Source of the DNA: Cadophora sp. MPI-SDFR-AT-0126
Lineage: Eukaryota > Ascomycota > Leotiomycetes > Helotiales > Ploettnerulaceae
DNA: 64,000 nt
Assembly: GCA_020747065.1 (NCBI GenBank)
Contig: JAGMVK010000007.1
Span: forward strand, 2,542,001 to 2,606,000
Direction of reading: 5' to 3'
In this document: positions 28,401-40,300 of the stretch, in pieces
Numbering within the stretch: the stretch's first letter is position 1
How the letters are laid out: every line of letters starts with the position of its first letter
The notes under the pieces: model-generated
What the model was told of the DNA's origin: nothing
Database searches by the model: none
The model's input: only the letters and a program-made list of their open reading frames with translations
Program-made: the position numbers and the translations under genes

Positions 28401-29672
28401 TCATTGTGCCTTTAGGCTCGCCAGTTGTCCCTGATGTCCAGATGAGATAAGCTAAAGTGGTGTCCTTAACAATTGGTAGGGACTGTTTGCTCTCTCGTAG
28501 GTTGGCGATGGTCAATCGGTTCACGGGTATAACGAGACAACCGGTGTCACCGAGCATACCCGTAAATCGCTCAGAGCATAGAATAGTCTTCGCCTTGACT
28601 TTGTTGATCAGTATTTGCAAACGACCGAGAGGAGCCGCAGGATCCATGGGCATGAAAGCCCCGCCTGCTTTCATCACCGCAAGCATAGCCACGACATTCC
28701 ATGGGGATTTGTCGAAGCAAAGGGCTACAAAGTCGCCACTACACATGCCAGAGTCGATAAGATGAGCTGCAAGTTGGTCGGAATGTTGATCGAGTTCCAT
28801 GTAAGAGATTGAGCCCCCAGTGAAGCAGATCGCTTCCGCATCAGGTTTCGCTAAAGCATTATCCTGAATGACTTCATGGATACACCTCTTCACTTCTTCG
28901 AGTGTTTTACTGTTCCAATGTAAGATCTGTTCTCTGTCGCGACCACTCAACAACTCAATATCAGATACCCTTTGATCGGCTGGGGCACAGATTCGGCTGA
29001 GCACTGTCCTTAGAGTCCCGGCAATATTTGACAGCTGAGCCCGACTCATTCTTCCACGGCGCCCCTGAAGGACTACACGCAAGTAATCGTTACATGTTCG
29101 TATGCCAACAAGTACGTCACACTATATCAGGCCTCAGCTAAGTTTACCGAGATAGGTTGGATGATACTGACCTGCTCATCAGAAAGCGTTGCCAGCGCTG
29201 GAGCTGAGTGCGGATTACCAGCAGCACTCGCAGCTCCCGACTCTTCAACCACCACTAGGCAAGTGTTGTACATGGGGTCTCCCACACCCTGTTGCTTTGG
29301 CTTTTCGAATCCATCTGCTTGCCCTGAGGAGATCTTTGAAATGGTGCTTGCAAGTGTCGAATTGTCGTCGATGATAATCCGATGGACCGAGTGTTTGACA
29401 AGCCCTTCACAAAGGAGTGCTTCGTGCAACCCGAATGATATATGTTCCTGGTTCGTATAGCAGTTGAGGACAAGGGACCATGCTGCTCGAAAGATTGAGC
29501 TCACAGTCGCGCCGGTGAGTAGGGGTTGAAGCTCATTGTGATGATGGATGTCGACATCGATGGACACTGATTGCTCATCACCATCATGTAGAAAGCTGAG
29601 TACGGGAATTATGCAAGGCTTGGGGCTTTCATGTGTTGATGGATACGAGTAGCTGTCTTTTCCATACATCAT
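5720..29672 (-). CDS. Multimodular nonribosomal peptide synthetase (NPS4/NRPS4-like architecture)
   Basis: This giant cytosolic enzyme builds a peptide on phosphopantetheine arms. Six exons, complement(join(5720..8371, 8422..10105, 10176..16022, 16175..20500, 20552..29064, 29148..29672)), sum to 23,547 nt in frame, or 7,848 residues. Each internal splice restores a motif: TVGW/FTT in E5, the Lys-Gly of the A3 core, and VPLC/FEKSAW in A4. Approximate order: truncated C (1-190), A1, T1 (Ser ~805), E1 (~990), C2 (~1470), A2, T2 (~2342), C3 (~2546), A3, T3 (~3421), E3 (~3600), C4 (~4075), A4, T4 (~4979), C5 (~5182), A5, T5 (~6067), E5 (~6253), C6 (~6740), T6 (~7168), C7 (~7401), T7 (~7752). There is no thioesterase; C7 probably cyclises or releases. 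The first junction (29065-29147) is the uncertain one. The NPS4/NRPS4 assignment comes from remembered domain order, not from a search. Confidence 0.93.
7470..9525 (-). other. NRPS module 6: C6 and T6 with no adenylation domain
   Basis: C6, after E5, has NHAVIDG. Its end continues across the 50-bp intron 8372-8421. In place of an A domain there is a linker of roughly 140 residues, rich in Gln, Asn and Thr, with a predicted-helical part (LRAIVSECVREIIEQMF). T6 follows with an intact GGDS. The module can condense and carry a residue but cannot activate one itself. Confidence 0.82.
9525..14230 (-). other. NRPS module 5: C5, A5, T5, E5
   Basis: C5 has the full HHALYDG motif. The A5 specificity residues read D-V-L-F-V-G-G-V-I-K. 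T5 has GGDS. E5 has HHLVIDMVSW and NEGHGREPWD and is split by the 70-bp intron 10106-10175 inside SRTVGWFT. A D residue is expected. Confidence 0.83.
14230..17735 (-). other. NRPS module 4: C4, A4, T4
   Basis: C4, after E3, has SHTICDG. A4 is interrupted by the longest intron (16023-16174, 152 bp), just before FEKSAWNVVAM. Its specificity residues read D-A-M-L-V-G-A-V-I-K and differ from A3 at only two of ten positions, so the two may load similar residues or share recent ancestry. T4 has GGDS. There is no E domain, so an L residue is expected. Confidence 0.82.
17735..22320 (-). other. NRPS module 3: C3, A3, T3, E3
   Basis: C3 has the full HHAIYDG motif and accepts an L-configured donor. A3 spans the 51-bp intron 20501-20551, which splits the Lys codon of TSGTTGKPKG. 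Its specificity residues read D-A-L-L-V-G-A-V-V-K. T3 has GGDS. E3 has HHLVTDVVSW and NEGHGREPWE, so a D residue is expected. Confidence 0.83.
22320..25610 (-). other. NRPS module 2: C2, A2, T2
   Basis: C2 follows an E domain and has SHAIMDG in place of HHxxxDG. The second His and the DG are kept, as expected for a domain that takes a D-configured donor. The A2 specificity residues read by eye are D-N-A-D-S-G-C-I-N-K, unlike the other four. The T2 core is SGDS instead of GGDS, but its attachment Ser is present. There is no E domain, so an L residue is expected. Confidence 0.82.
25610..29672 (-). other. NRPS module 1: truncated C, A1, T1, E1
   Basis: The protein opens with only the C-terminal half of a condensation domain (FRAAWSLVLNCYTNQEHISFG) and has no HHxxxDG. 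Module 1 is therefore an initiation module. A1 has TSGTTGEPKG, GYGPSE and the A10 Lys (ASGKLDR). Aligned by eye to GrsA, its specificity residues read D-A-V-V-V-A-G-V-A-K. T1 carries GGDS (Ser codon 27172-27174). E1 has HHLVIDLVSW, NEGHGRE and SRTVGWFT, all intact, so the first residue should be delivered in the D form. Confidence 0.85.
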
Positions 29673-32196
29673 GTTGTTTGCCAGACCGTCGTGTTTTTGT
29701 TTTGAATTTCTGGACTTCTGAAAGAATATAATGAGAACGAAAGAAGATTTGATTCCTTGGTTGACTCCGTGATTGATTTAGAAAGTTCGTTTCGTCTGCT
29801 GCTATTTGAAGATGAAAGTACAAAAGTTATCTCTTTTCAATCTGCTGTTTGATTCAAGAATTTGGGCAAGATGTTTTGCTTGAGTACAACGTGTTGAACT
29901 TGGGAGAACTTGGGAGCCTCACCGTATGTTGATTGTAAATGTTACAAAAAACTGTGAGTCGAGCAGATATTCTCTCGATCGCGTACGCGGGGTGAAAATG
30001 AAGAGCTGAACAACCAGGACAGCTAAAATTTGAGAAATGGTCCTGGCAGACTTTGACCCATTGGGAGCAGCATCGGAGTACCCCGCAAGTGCGACTGCTC
30101 AAGCCCTACGATGTCATCGAATATTGCCAAAATCTCAAAGTTGCTGCTAATCCTGTTTTGGTTTCATTCTCTGATAGCTGTGGTTAAAACCTACAGAAGT
30201 GAGAGAAAAGTCAATGACGAATTCCGCCCTCAGCTGAGGACTTTCATTCAACCGGTCGATCATAATTTCTCTTGCTCCTGGGACAGAACGGCGATCATGA
30301 CCCCAATACGATGTCAATGGATCTTGCAAGTGATGTAGTGCTCCGAGATCAGGCGACTGCAGCATCGTGGTACGCCTCTGCTAATAGGCCGATGGCGAAT
30401 TCCTGCACATTCCAGCCAGAATATGATCGCCCCGGTCAATGAATGTGATCATGAATATTCTTGGCTCAATATCATACGCACTAGACGATCTACAAACATC
30501 GATATGGTGTCCGAGAAGATGAGGAGACGGAGCCATATCTCCGTGGCATCCGTGGGGTTCCAAGAAAAACTCGCCCGGCTCGAAGGAGCTCGCCGTTGAA
30601 TCCAGATACTGCTCAGATTCAGCTTTGGCGAAAAGCCCTCTGCGTCACTGAAATCGAGAACGGAAGAGTGAAGATGCGTCAGCCGCAAAGTCATTGCCCA
30701 CGCTGGGCATTTGACGCAGCACGAGACTTCACTAGTACCATGAGGATCGCACAAGCTTGCAAGCTGACTGGACAAGCTCCATTACAACCACATATACTTC
30801 CAAGCAATCAAGTTGCCTGAAAGATAGTCACATCTCACTGTGTGCACTGCTCCATGGGTTGTCTGGGACTCGGAGAATGGTAGTTGACAAGGTGACCCAG
30901 GTCTATTGTAGGGGCTCGAATCGAGCTAACGCAAATCTATGTGACTCGATGTGGTGACACAAGTCTCCCAGCCGTATGGCGGGTTGGTGCATGGTTGTGA
31001 TGCAGGATGCTGTTGAGTATCGAGCATGGAGGTCGTCAAACACTCAATTGGAATCTAGCCAAATAGAGCTTAACTTCTTGGTAAGCGAGACCGCATCCTT
31101 GAATGGGTGGGCCAAGCGCAGTAGCTTTTTCTGGACGACGTCTCATCCCGGCTTTCTGCATCCTGTTTATTTGCCATGGATATTCTCAACCCTAGACTAC
31201 ATGCACGCCACCTGCGGTCCGTTCAGCCCGTCCCGGAGACATGCCACCTGCTGCGCCATCCGAGTGGCCCCTGTCAGCGCCCTCAGCTCTCTTGGGTTTG
31301 CGGGGATGGCAAATGCCAGATCCACAGTCGCCTGTACACCCTTTGGGTTAATTCTCTGGATCTTTGGCATGCCGTAGGATGCTAGATGCCCTTCCGATGT
31401 TCTGATGGACACTAGAATCTAATGCTCCCTAGCTCAGCTCTCCTGGACCGGATTTTGTTGGTGCTACAACGTGGCCACCACTCCGGTCTTCTCAGCTTGT
31501 GGCCACTTCACTTTGATCGGCTTCGTTTTCATTCTGAAGTTTCTTGCAACCTATCCGAGTGCTCTCTTGGAAAATCTTTTGTTCAGTCTCCCTTGTATTC
31601 CTAGCAATTGGTGTGAACTACGACATTTCTCTAGTCGTCGGGTTGAAAGGCTAGGTGTGCGGTCTCGGTTGCTACACTCACTCTGGGCACAACTGTTCTA
31701 TCTTCGCGCTCTACGCCTCAAGCATGTATCTTTAAGTAAGCTCCGCGAGCTATCGTTAGTTCCACATACAACTATAAGTAGTTGGGCATGTTTGAACAAC
31801 TCATCTTTCCACTGCGCGTCATGCAGGATGTCGATCTCTTGCCAAAAGATCCATATGGCCTCATCTTCATCTCCATCCTGGTAGTCGGTCCGGTCACAAA
31901 CGTCTTTTCATTGCAGATCAGAGCCATCTTGTTCTCCCGAGCTAACAGTATCTCCTACGTTGAGCTCTTAGATTCAGAACTTCCTTGTAGTAGCGTCAAG
32001 GTTTATGATAGGAGCTTTTTTACCCGCATTCGGAATTATTGGCGTGCAAAAGTATCATGCCTCACCATGCCGAGTGCTCGAGAAGGATTGTACTTCTGAT
32101 CGGCAGTTCCCTATAATGTCGCGAGGCTGTCATTTCATACATTCTATCTGTGATTCCATCCAGCGAAGCAATCATTTCATTGTACACCACGCGATC
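29673..32196. promoter_or_regulatory. Divergent intergenic region between NRPS and ABC transporter
   Basis: About 2.5 kb separates the NRPS start (minus) from the transporter start (plus), so it should hold both promoters. Short open frames occur on both strands, the longest 137 codons at 31471-31884. None has a recognisable domain. I see no convincing TATA box or palindromic binding site. Confidence 0.45.
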
Positions 32197-35100
32197 ATGG
32201 CTTCTGAACTATCTGTTTTGTGTGAAAGCAGAGATGGCACGTTTGGTCCTCATGCTGGCGAATGTCGAGGGGGGTTTGACTTCACCTTGATGTTCGAAGA
32301 GATTGTCTTAACCATATTTCCGCTGGCTTTCATCCTAATTTGTGCGCCCTTTCGAACATTCTTTCTTTTGAAGAAACGAACAAAGGTCAACCGAAGTTGG
32401 CTTCTTATCTGGAAGTTGGTATGTAAATTCGACCTTGACACCTGTCCCGTTGAAACTTGGCTGACAGGACGTGAGGCATCTTATGCCGCCTATGAAGTAA
32501 TAAGTCTCTGCCTCATCGTGAATTGGGCAGCACCGGGCGCTACCAAAACGAGAGCCTCCATTCCTACAGCCGTGTTGACGCTCATTACCTTCCTGATCCT
32601 TCCCATCCTATCCTATGCGGAGCATACAAAATCGGTGCGACCTTCATTGCTCCTCAATACATACTTTCTCCTGTCCATTCTTTTCGATGTGGCTCGCACC
32701 AGGACGCTGTGGCTTAGGTCTCAAGATAAGAACGCCAGCAACTTCACTGCCGCTCTTGCCTTGAAGGTTGTCATCCTAATACTGGAGGGAGTGGGAAAAC
32801 GTCGCATTCTTAAGCTGGAATATCAATGGTATCCAACTGAAGCAACTAGTGGCATTTACAACACGACTTTGTTTTGGTGGTTGAATGAGCTACTTCGGCA
32901 AGGGTCGCGACAGACATTGTCTCTCGAAGATTTATTTGTACTCGATAAGCATCTCATCTCGAAGCAGTTACAGTCGTTACTGGAGGGAACTTGGATGACA
33001 GGTATTGGCCCCATACACTCGCCATCCTCCTCAGGCTTAACTTTGTCTATAATAGGCGTAAGGGATCCACATACTCTATTTTGGACGACCTCGCGGGCAC
33101 TCAAGTGGCCCCTGCTGTCTGCGGTCATTCCTCGTTTAGGCTTGACGGCTTTCAACTTCTGCCAACCGTTTCTCCTTCAACGCGCCATTCGGCTTTCCCA
33201 GCAACCTGTCACGGCAGCCTCAACGAATATTGGCTATGGACTCATTGGCGCGTACTTTCTTGTATACACTGGTATTGCGGTATGTCTTCCCGGCAAGTAT
33301 TTGTCAACTGTGCCGACGAAACTTCTAGGTCACAACTGGCCAGTTCCAACATCTCACATACCGAGTCATTACGATGATTCGAGGAGGTTTGATATCTTTG
33401 CTGTATGGAAAAGCAACAGAACTTAGCATCACGGCAGCAGATCCCTCTTCTTCAATGATCTTAATGAGTGCAGACATTGAAAGGATAACAACCGGCTGGC
33501 AGACAGTCCATGAATTGTGGGCAAACGTTATTGAAGTTGGATTGGCTATATATTTGCTAGAGAGACAACTGGGTGCTGCTTGCGCCGTCCCGATAGCCGT
33601 TGCAATTGGTATGTTAGCAGAGCTGAAAATCGGAAGTGATGTTAATATTCCGTTGTTGTAGTATCAATGGCAGGCTCCCTGGTTGCCACAAGTCTGGTAA
33701 TGTCTCGTCAAGCAATGTGGCTTGAGGCCATAGAAAGGCGTATTGCCGCTGCTACGGAAATGCTTGGGTCCATGAAAGGGGTGAAAATGTGCGGACTGAC
33801 TGATGTGCTTTCAAATTCACTTCAAGACCTGAGACGCGATGAGTTGCGAATATCCAAAAGATTCAGGAAACTACTGATTTGGAATATGGGGTTTAGTGAG
33901 TATGCAGTTACCGGATGACGGCAGCTACTAATGCCTTTGCTGTAGCTTATATCACACCGATTTGCGCACCCATCCTTACCTTCACTGTCTACTCTGTAAT
34001 CGCCCGCAACAAAGAAAACGGTGCCACACTCGACACGGCAAAGATCTTCACCTCTTTATCGTTATTCACGCTACTATCCGATCCTCTTCAGTCGCTCATC
34101 ATGTCTATGGCTACATTCGCCGGGTCCATTGGTTCCTTTCAACGCATTCAAGACTTTCTCTCAGTACCTGGTCGAGTAGACAAACGAAAGTTGGATAGCT
34201 ACTTCAATTCACCTCGTCAAAGCGACGCATCGACCGAAATAATTGCTGCCATTCCAGACATGGTTGACGATATTGAAAATGAGAAGCCCATGTGTCAAAC
34301 CCCAACGGATGACGTCCGACTCAGCTCTGGTGATGGAATTCTTGTGGTTGATGCGGCATTCGGTTGGCAGACGGACAAACCGGCTATACTAAAAGACATC
34401 ACCTTCAGGATTCCGCAGGAGAGCATGTCCCTAATCATGGGTCCGGTCGGATGTGGCAAATCTACATTACTCAAGGGAATCCTTGGCGAAGTAACCACAT
34501 TGACTGGATCTGTTTATATATCGTCCTCCGATGTGGCCTTTTGCGATCAGACACCTTGGCATATGAATGGCACTATTCAGCAAAGTATCCTTGGTGTTTC
34601 GAAAATGGAGGAAATTTGGTACTCCACGGTCACGCAAGCATGTGCTCTTGACGAAGACTTCAGTCAATTGTCACGTGGAGACCAGACGCTCATTGGAAGT
34701 AAGGGAATATCCCTGTCTGGGGGACAGAGCCAACGTATTGTAAGTCCAAATTTGCCCTACGTCAACATTCTCTGACCACGATAGGCCCTTGCTCGAGCAA
34801 TCTATGCTCGCAAGAGCATCGTAGTACTTGACGATGTATTTGGAGGTTTAGATGTTGATACTGAGAACCGTGTCTTCCACAATCTCTTCGGACGCAGTGG
34901 TATTCTACGAAAACACAACACCACTACAATGATAACCTCTTCATCGGGTTCGTAGACTTTCTCATCTCGCACCATACCAGCCTTGCTAAAGCGTGTTCTA
35001 GCGAAGCGTCTGCCATATTCCGATCACATCATTATTCTCTCTAGCGGTGGTCAGGTTGCCGAACAAGGAAACTTCAAAGAGCTCAGCGTCAGTGGTGGTT

Positions 35101-37367
35101 ATGTTTCAAGTTTCGAACTTCCGCCGCCAGATTGGAATTATGAGCCACCACGGCTCGTCAAAGGTATTCTTAAGAAACAGCTGACCGAAAGTCCGCTTCC
35201 GTCATCACAACTACAGTCATCTCCAGAGAAATCCAACCGGCAAACCGGTGACGTTGCTGTGTATCTTTACTATGTGAAGGCAGTGGGCTGGATTCCTACT
35301 CTCATTTTCATTATCGCGATATCCGCCTTCGTGTTTTGTATGTCCTTCCCAAGTAAGTCACGCATCCTCTCTGTGTGACTTGCACATCTGACCTGATTCA
35401 GCTATTTGGATAAAATGGTGGGCAGCCTCGAATGTAGAAGCTCCGAACCAGAATCTCGGTTATTATCTTGGGATCTATGCTCTATTGGGCGTCTTAGCCT
35501 TGCTATTTCTTGTTGGCAGCTGCTGGTATGTCTACTGTTATGTGCAACTTTTTCCAAGGCTGGTCTGATCATCTAGGCAATTGGTAATAACTATGGTTCC
35601 CCGGTCTGGAGAAAGTTTCCATAAAATGCTCCTGGAGACCGTTCTTAGGTGAGAACCGGGTACCAAGCGTTGTATGTGGAAGCTAATGGATGCCATCAAG
35701 TGCGCCTATGTCATTCTTCAACTCAACAGATACTGGGATCACTGTCAACCGATTTAGTCAAGACCTTATGCTTATCGATATGGAGCTGCCACTCACTGCT
35801 TTGAATACCGTCGCAAGTATGAGCTCAATATTTCGTGTTTCGACTCCATTTATTCAAGTACTGACTTTGATAAGCTTTCATTCTCTGCATTGCACAGATG
35901 GTTCTCATCGGCGTTGCATCTACCTACTCAGCCATCTCTTTCCCCATTGTACTCGTGGCTCTGTACTTCATCCAGAAATTTTACTTAAGAACGTCTCGAC
36001 AGCTCCGTCTCCTGGATCTTGAAGCCAAATCACCCCTGTACTCACAATTTATGGAATGCCTCAGCGGCTTAGCGACTGTCAGGGCCTTCGGATGGCAACA
36101 TGCACTGGAAGAAAAGCACAGGGCACTCTTGGATCAATCTCAAAAGCCCTTTTATCTGCTTTTCGCTATCCAGCGATGGCTGACGCTTGTTCTGGACCTC
36201 GTTGTCGCTGCAATTGCTGTCGTGCTCATAACGCTTGTTGTGAAACTGCGGGGCATTATGGATCCGGGATTCGTTGGTGTCGCACTGCTCAACGTTATCT
36301 TGTTTAGCCAAAGCATCAAGATGCTTTTGACTTTCTGGACCAACCTAGAAACACATATCGGAAGTGTTTCTAGGGTCAAGTCCTTCACTCGAGACACAGA
36401 AAAAGAGAACTTACCCAATGAACGAGCTTTGCCTCCGCCCGACTGGCCGGCCAGTGGCACGATCGAGTTCAAAAATGTTTCGGCAGGGTACAAGTAAGCC
36501 TCCCTTATTTACCTAGTGACTTTTTTGACTTTTTTTCTTGCCTAGGACGGGCGAGCCGGTCCTTAAACACATCACTCTTTCAATCGAGTGTGGGGAAAAG
36601 ATTGGAGTCTGTGGACGGACTGGGAGGTACGTGATAGCAGGATTCGGTGCTCGGGAGATACCTGACAATGCGTCACAGTGGCAAGACATCCTTTGTCCTC
36701 AGCATCTTCCGCATGATAGAAATGAGCGGAGGTTCTATCACGATTGACGACCTCGATATTTCCACGTTACCCCGCCAAGAAGTGCGATCCAAGATCATCG
36801 GCGTGCCTCAAGATGCATACCTCCTAATTGGCAGCGTTCGCCTTAATGCCGATCCCCATTCGCTTGCAACAGATACAGCCATAGTTGATGCACTCAAAAC
36901 TGTTCAATTGTGGGAAAAGGTAAAAGATATGGGTGGCCTCGATACGGACATCGAAAAGGTTCACTTGTCACATGGCCAAAAACAGCTCTTCTGCCTCGCT
37001 CGTGCTATGCTACGAAAGAGCACTATTCTGATTCTTGATGAGGCTACCAGCAGGTTCGTATATACAGTCCAGACAAGACTCTCCAGACACTGACAGACAT
37101 TGCTGCAGCGTCGACTCGAAAACAGATGAATTGATGCAGCGCATCATCAGAGAGCGCTTTTCAAGCCATACAATCATTGCAGTTGCACATAAACTGGATA
37201 CGATCTTGGACTTCGACAAAGTTTTGCTCCTCGATGAAGGTGAACTCGTCGAATATGACAGCCCTTACGAGTTGCTTTCCGACGAATCGTCTGCTTTCCA
37301 CAAGCTGTATTACAGTTCACATGCTGAGGAAGAGGAGCTTGATGATCGCATCACGCTGTCCGATTAG
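32197..37367 (+). CDS. ABCC (MRP)-type ABC transporter
   Basis: This is a full-size plasma-membrane or vacuolar exporter, about 1,450 residues, in at least a dozen exons. It has an N-terminal TMD0 (from about 32285), TMD1 to about 34160, NBD1, TMD2 (35270-36350) and NBD2. NBD1 has Walker [10 protein letters not shown], signature LSGGQ and Walker [15 protein letters not shown]2 has Walker A GRTGSGKTS (rebuilt across intron 36628-36679), signature LSHGQ, Walker [10 protein letters not shown] and an H-loop His (AVAHKLD). An Asp replaces the catalytic Glu in NBD1, as is usual for ABCC proteins, so ATP turnover would rest on NBD2. I chose ATG 32197 because TMD0 follows directly; the frame is open upstream to 32005. 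It lies head to head with the NRPS and is a good candidate exporter for its peptide. Several splice sites are inferred by eye. Confidence 0.85.
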
Positions 37368-40300
37368 AGCGAGTTCTCTATTTTCTTATGATATCAACTT
37401 GGTGGTGGCTATCCTCAGTGCAAAATTTTACAAACAGTTTTATGTTTGATTTGATTTGTTTATAATGCTCGTTCATTTCATACGTTGCTTTGCATACAGT
37501 CATTACCCGTAAAGATTATCTCGTCAATAGAAAAGCTTGGAGTACTCTACAATCAGTTGAGTCAAGTGGTGGGGAAATTGAAATCCGTGAAATGTGGCTT
37601 GAGGCACTTGAAAATCGAACAAGGCACCTCAGCCTCCTACCCCACAATGCCCAGCCAGGTGCCCCTGAACGCCTCTCGTCGATCTTCAAGGGCCCCCCGC
37701 TATTAGTGTAGCCTGACATTCCAACCGGATATTTCCCGATCCGATTTCTAGATGTTTTAGACTTTTACTGACTTCCCGATCCGAGTATTACATTTGCTCT
37801 TCGTCATTTCCTTGATTAAGCATCCCCGATGACCTGCAGAGCCTGTACGGTACTTTAGCTATTCTCCGCTCCTATTACAGGAAGTGATAGACGCTCAGCT
37901 CGCGGCTTTCCAGCCAGCATGCACCTCGTATATTACTCAGGAACTTATCAGCCTTGTCGGATACCCCTGCACCTTCCCGGAATCCGCTTTGGGGGGGAGG
38001 AAACTTGGCATAAGCACCTTGTTCCTAAAATGTGAATGGCTGGGATGGTATTTCTGATGATGGACATAAGGGGATATTTGACTAGCTTTGCCATCCTGGT
38101 GTTGCATGATCGTCGTGAGGGATTTTGGATTCATGGAACCTTCCGTGGGTGGTGGAAACCTCCGGAGGATTGGTAAACAATCTCCATACAGTTCATCGTG
38201 CAGTGTCCATCAGGTCGATCATTTTTACTCTGCTGGTTTTTGCACCAATCTGTTCAAATGCCAGTATTCTTGAGGCGTTCTGACGGCTTGAGTTTCCAGC
38301 CGCGAGGTGGAGCACCTGGGAAGTTCCATCGAGTCCGAGGCTTGGGATACCATCCAGGCCAGAGCAAATTTACCAATACATCAATGATTTTCATGATCCA
38401 TTCTTCTCATTCTATCGAAACATATTGATGATCCAATCCAGACCACACTGAATGTCTTCTTTTCGCTCCCAAGCACGCCAAAGACATCATTCTTCCGTGA
38501 TGTTGATTTCCTACATACATAATTCACCAGGTCTGCAGTGACACCTGATAAGATCGACATTTGTTTCCTGGCTGGCACGAGGTGCAGCTGAAATGTATGC
38601 CATGGTTGCCAATCCAGGCAATTACCGCTATGCAACAGCCTAGCAAGCTACTGCATATGCGCGCCGCTCCCAGAGGACAACTAATCTATGCGGTGCCACG
38701 GATATATATCATGGGTCTTAAGGTTCACTCGGGGACCAATAATAGCATCAACGGCCAGGGCTCTTCCCGCTCCCAAGAGTACACTGCGGGGTAACAGGGG
38801 TATAGACTAGATCCCCGAAGTCGGGGGATTGCGCTTTGCAGATATCTGGATGTAATGCTGCGCTGGGACGTCAAAGCTCCAATCACTAAGATGGATCGTC
38901 ATTCAGCTTTGTCATGTAGCCTTTTCGTTTCGTTGTTGTGCGTTGACAGTCAATATATTGGGCTTGACTACTTTTGCTAAAAATCTTGGAACTGCTGAAC
39001 AGGTGTGTGGACCCACACGATCTAGAGGCTGCGACCTAACGAGGATCATCAATATAATAGTATTCAAACTAGTTATGACGGTGCCTTTGTTGCAGAACTT
39101 TGGAATAGCTTCAAAGGTAAGCTAAACCCCCTGACAAAAGGACTGAGCGGTGACCACTGGACAAGAGGCAAATAGATTAATACGAGCTCGGCTTGCTCTT
39201 CATTTTCATTCAAACACTGTCGATGATCCATTTTGGACCATTCGATACCTCAATTACGCCATCGACGTAGTTGAAGATCTCACCCGAGAAAAATCCTTGA
39301 AGTGGCTTCGGGGAGGACGGGTGGCTGACCTCTGTCACTCTTCTCCTGAAAATCAGCGGAGCCACGTCCTCATACAGTATGGTCAGGCTGCCAGTCATTT
39401 TAATGTCCGTACTCCACGTAACGTGTCAGTACCAAGCTTTGTAGAATTCATTAGCCGGATATTAATACGAGAGTATCTCTACCGGAAATATTAACCTCCA
39501 TTCCGAAATAGGATCACTATCTCCAGATCAGGAATGCAATTCCTGATTTGCCATATGAGATCATCGTGATTATGCTTCGCAAGGCCGCAGGAGGTGAGGT
39601 TGCATTAAACTTCAGGCTCAATCAAGAAGCAGATTCTGATACCACGCCACTACTCATGCCGGTTATTGCATCTGTGCCGTCCCTCCAGCCCAGACTGTTC
39701 AAATATCCAGCCCGTGTCTGCATATCACGGCATACTTCTCTGCATCATTTTAAATCCTCGCTAAATATTCTGTTCTCCTTTTCAGTCATTCCTTGCTTTG
39801 GAAATAGACTTTCTCCATCCGATGCATCCGTTTTTCCTCAAAGCTGGAATCCTCTGATGCCAACTCATTGCAACGAGAACGTCGATCACGCAAAGATCGA
39901 CACTCCCACACAAATTTTCTTCTCCTGTCAGGTGAAGAGTGCCCAAAGTGGAAAGGTTGCTACTCTGGTGCTGTGCAGACCGCTTTTTTGATATTCTAGG
40001 CGATTTTTCAGCTCATGGAGTAGGTCTCTGCCTAGAGATGCGGACGGTCGACGCCGATGAACTTTGAGACGACTCCGTGAGTGGCAACGAAAGTAATCAT
40101 TATCCATGGCGGTATGCGAATGCTGGCAGAAGGTCGCCGAGGTCAGGTCCACGACGAACGCAAGATGTCGAAGGTGGCTTGATGAGGGATATCGTGGCAA
40201 TGGCGGCATTGCCACTTCAAACTTGGGTAACAGCTTTGCCAGCCCGATGGCTGGTGACGATACCGGCTTTGACTGAGCGGTGGCGGGCAGTCGCCCACTT

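Noticed and set aside
31471..31884. 137-codon plus-strand ORF upstream of the transporter
   Set aside because: No domain and not joinable to the transporter's first exon. More likely promoter DNA.
32414..32462. 49-bp GT-AG intron in the transporter's first exon
   Set aside because: Removing it shifts the frame and meets stops, while the unspliced reading stays open and hydrophobic.
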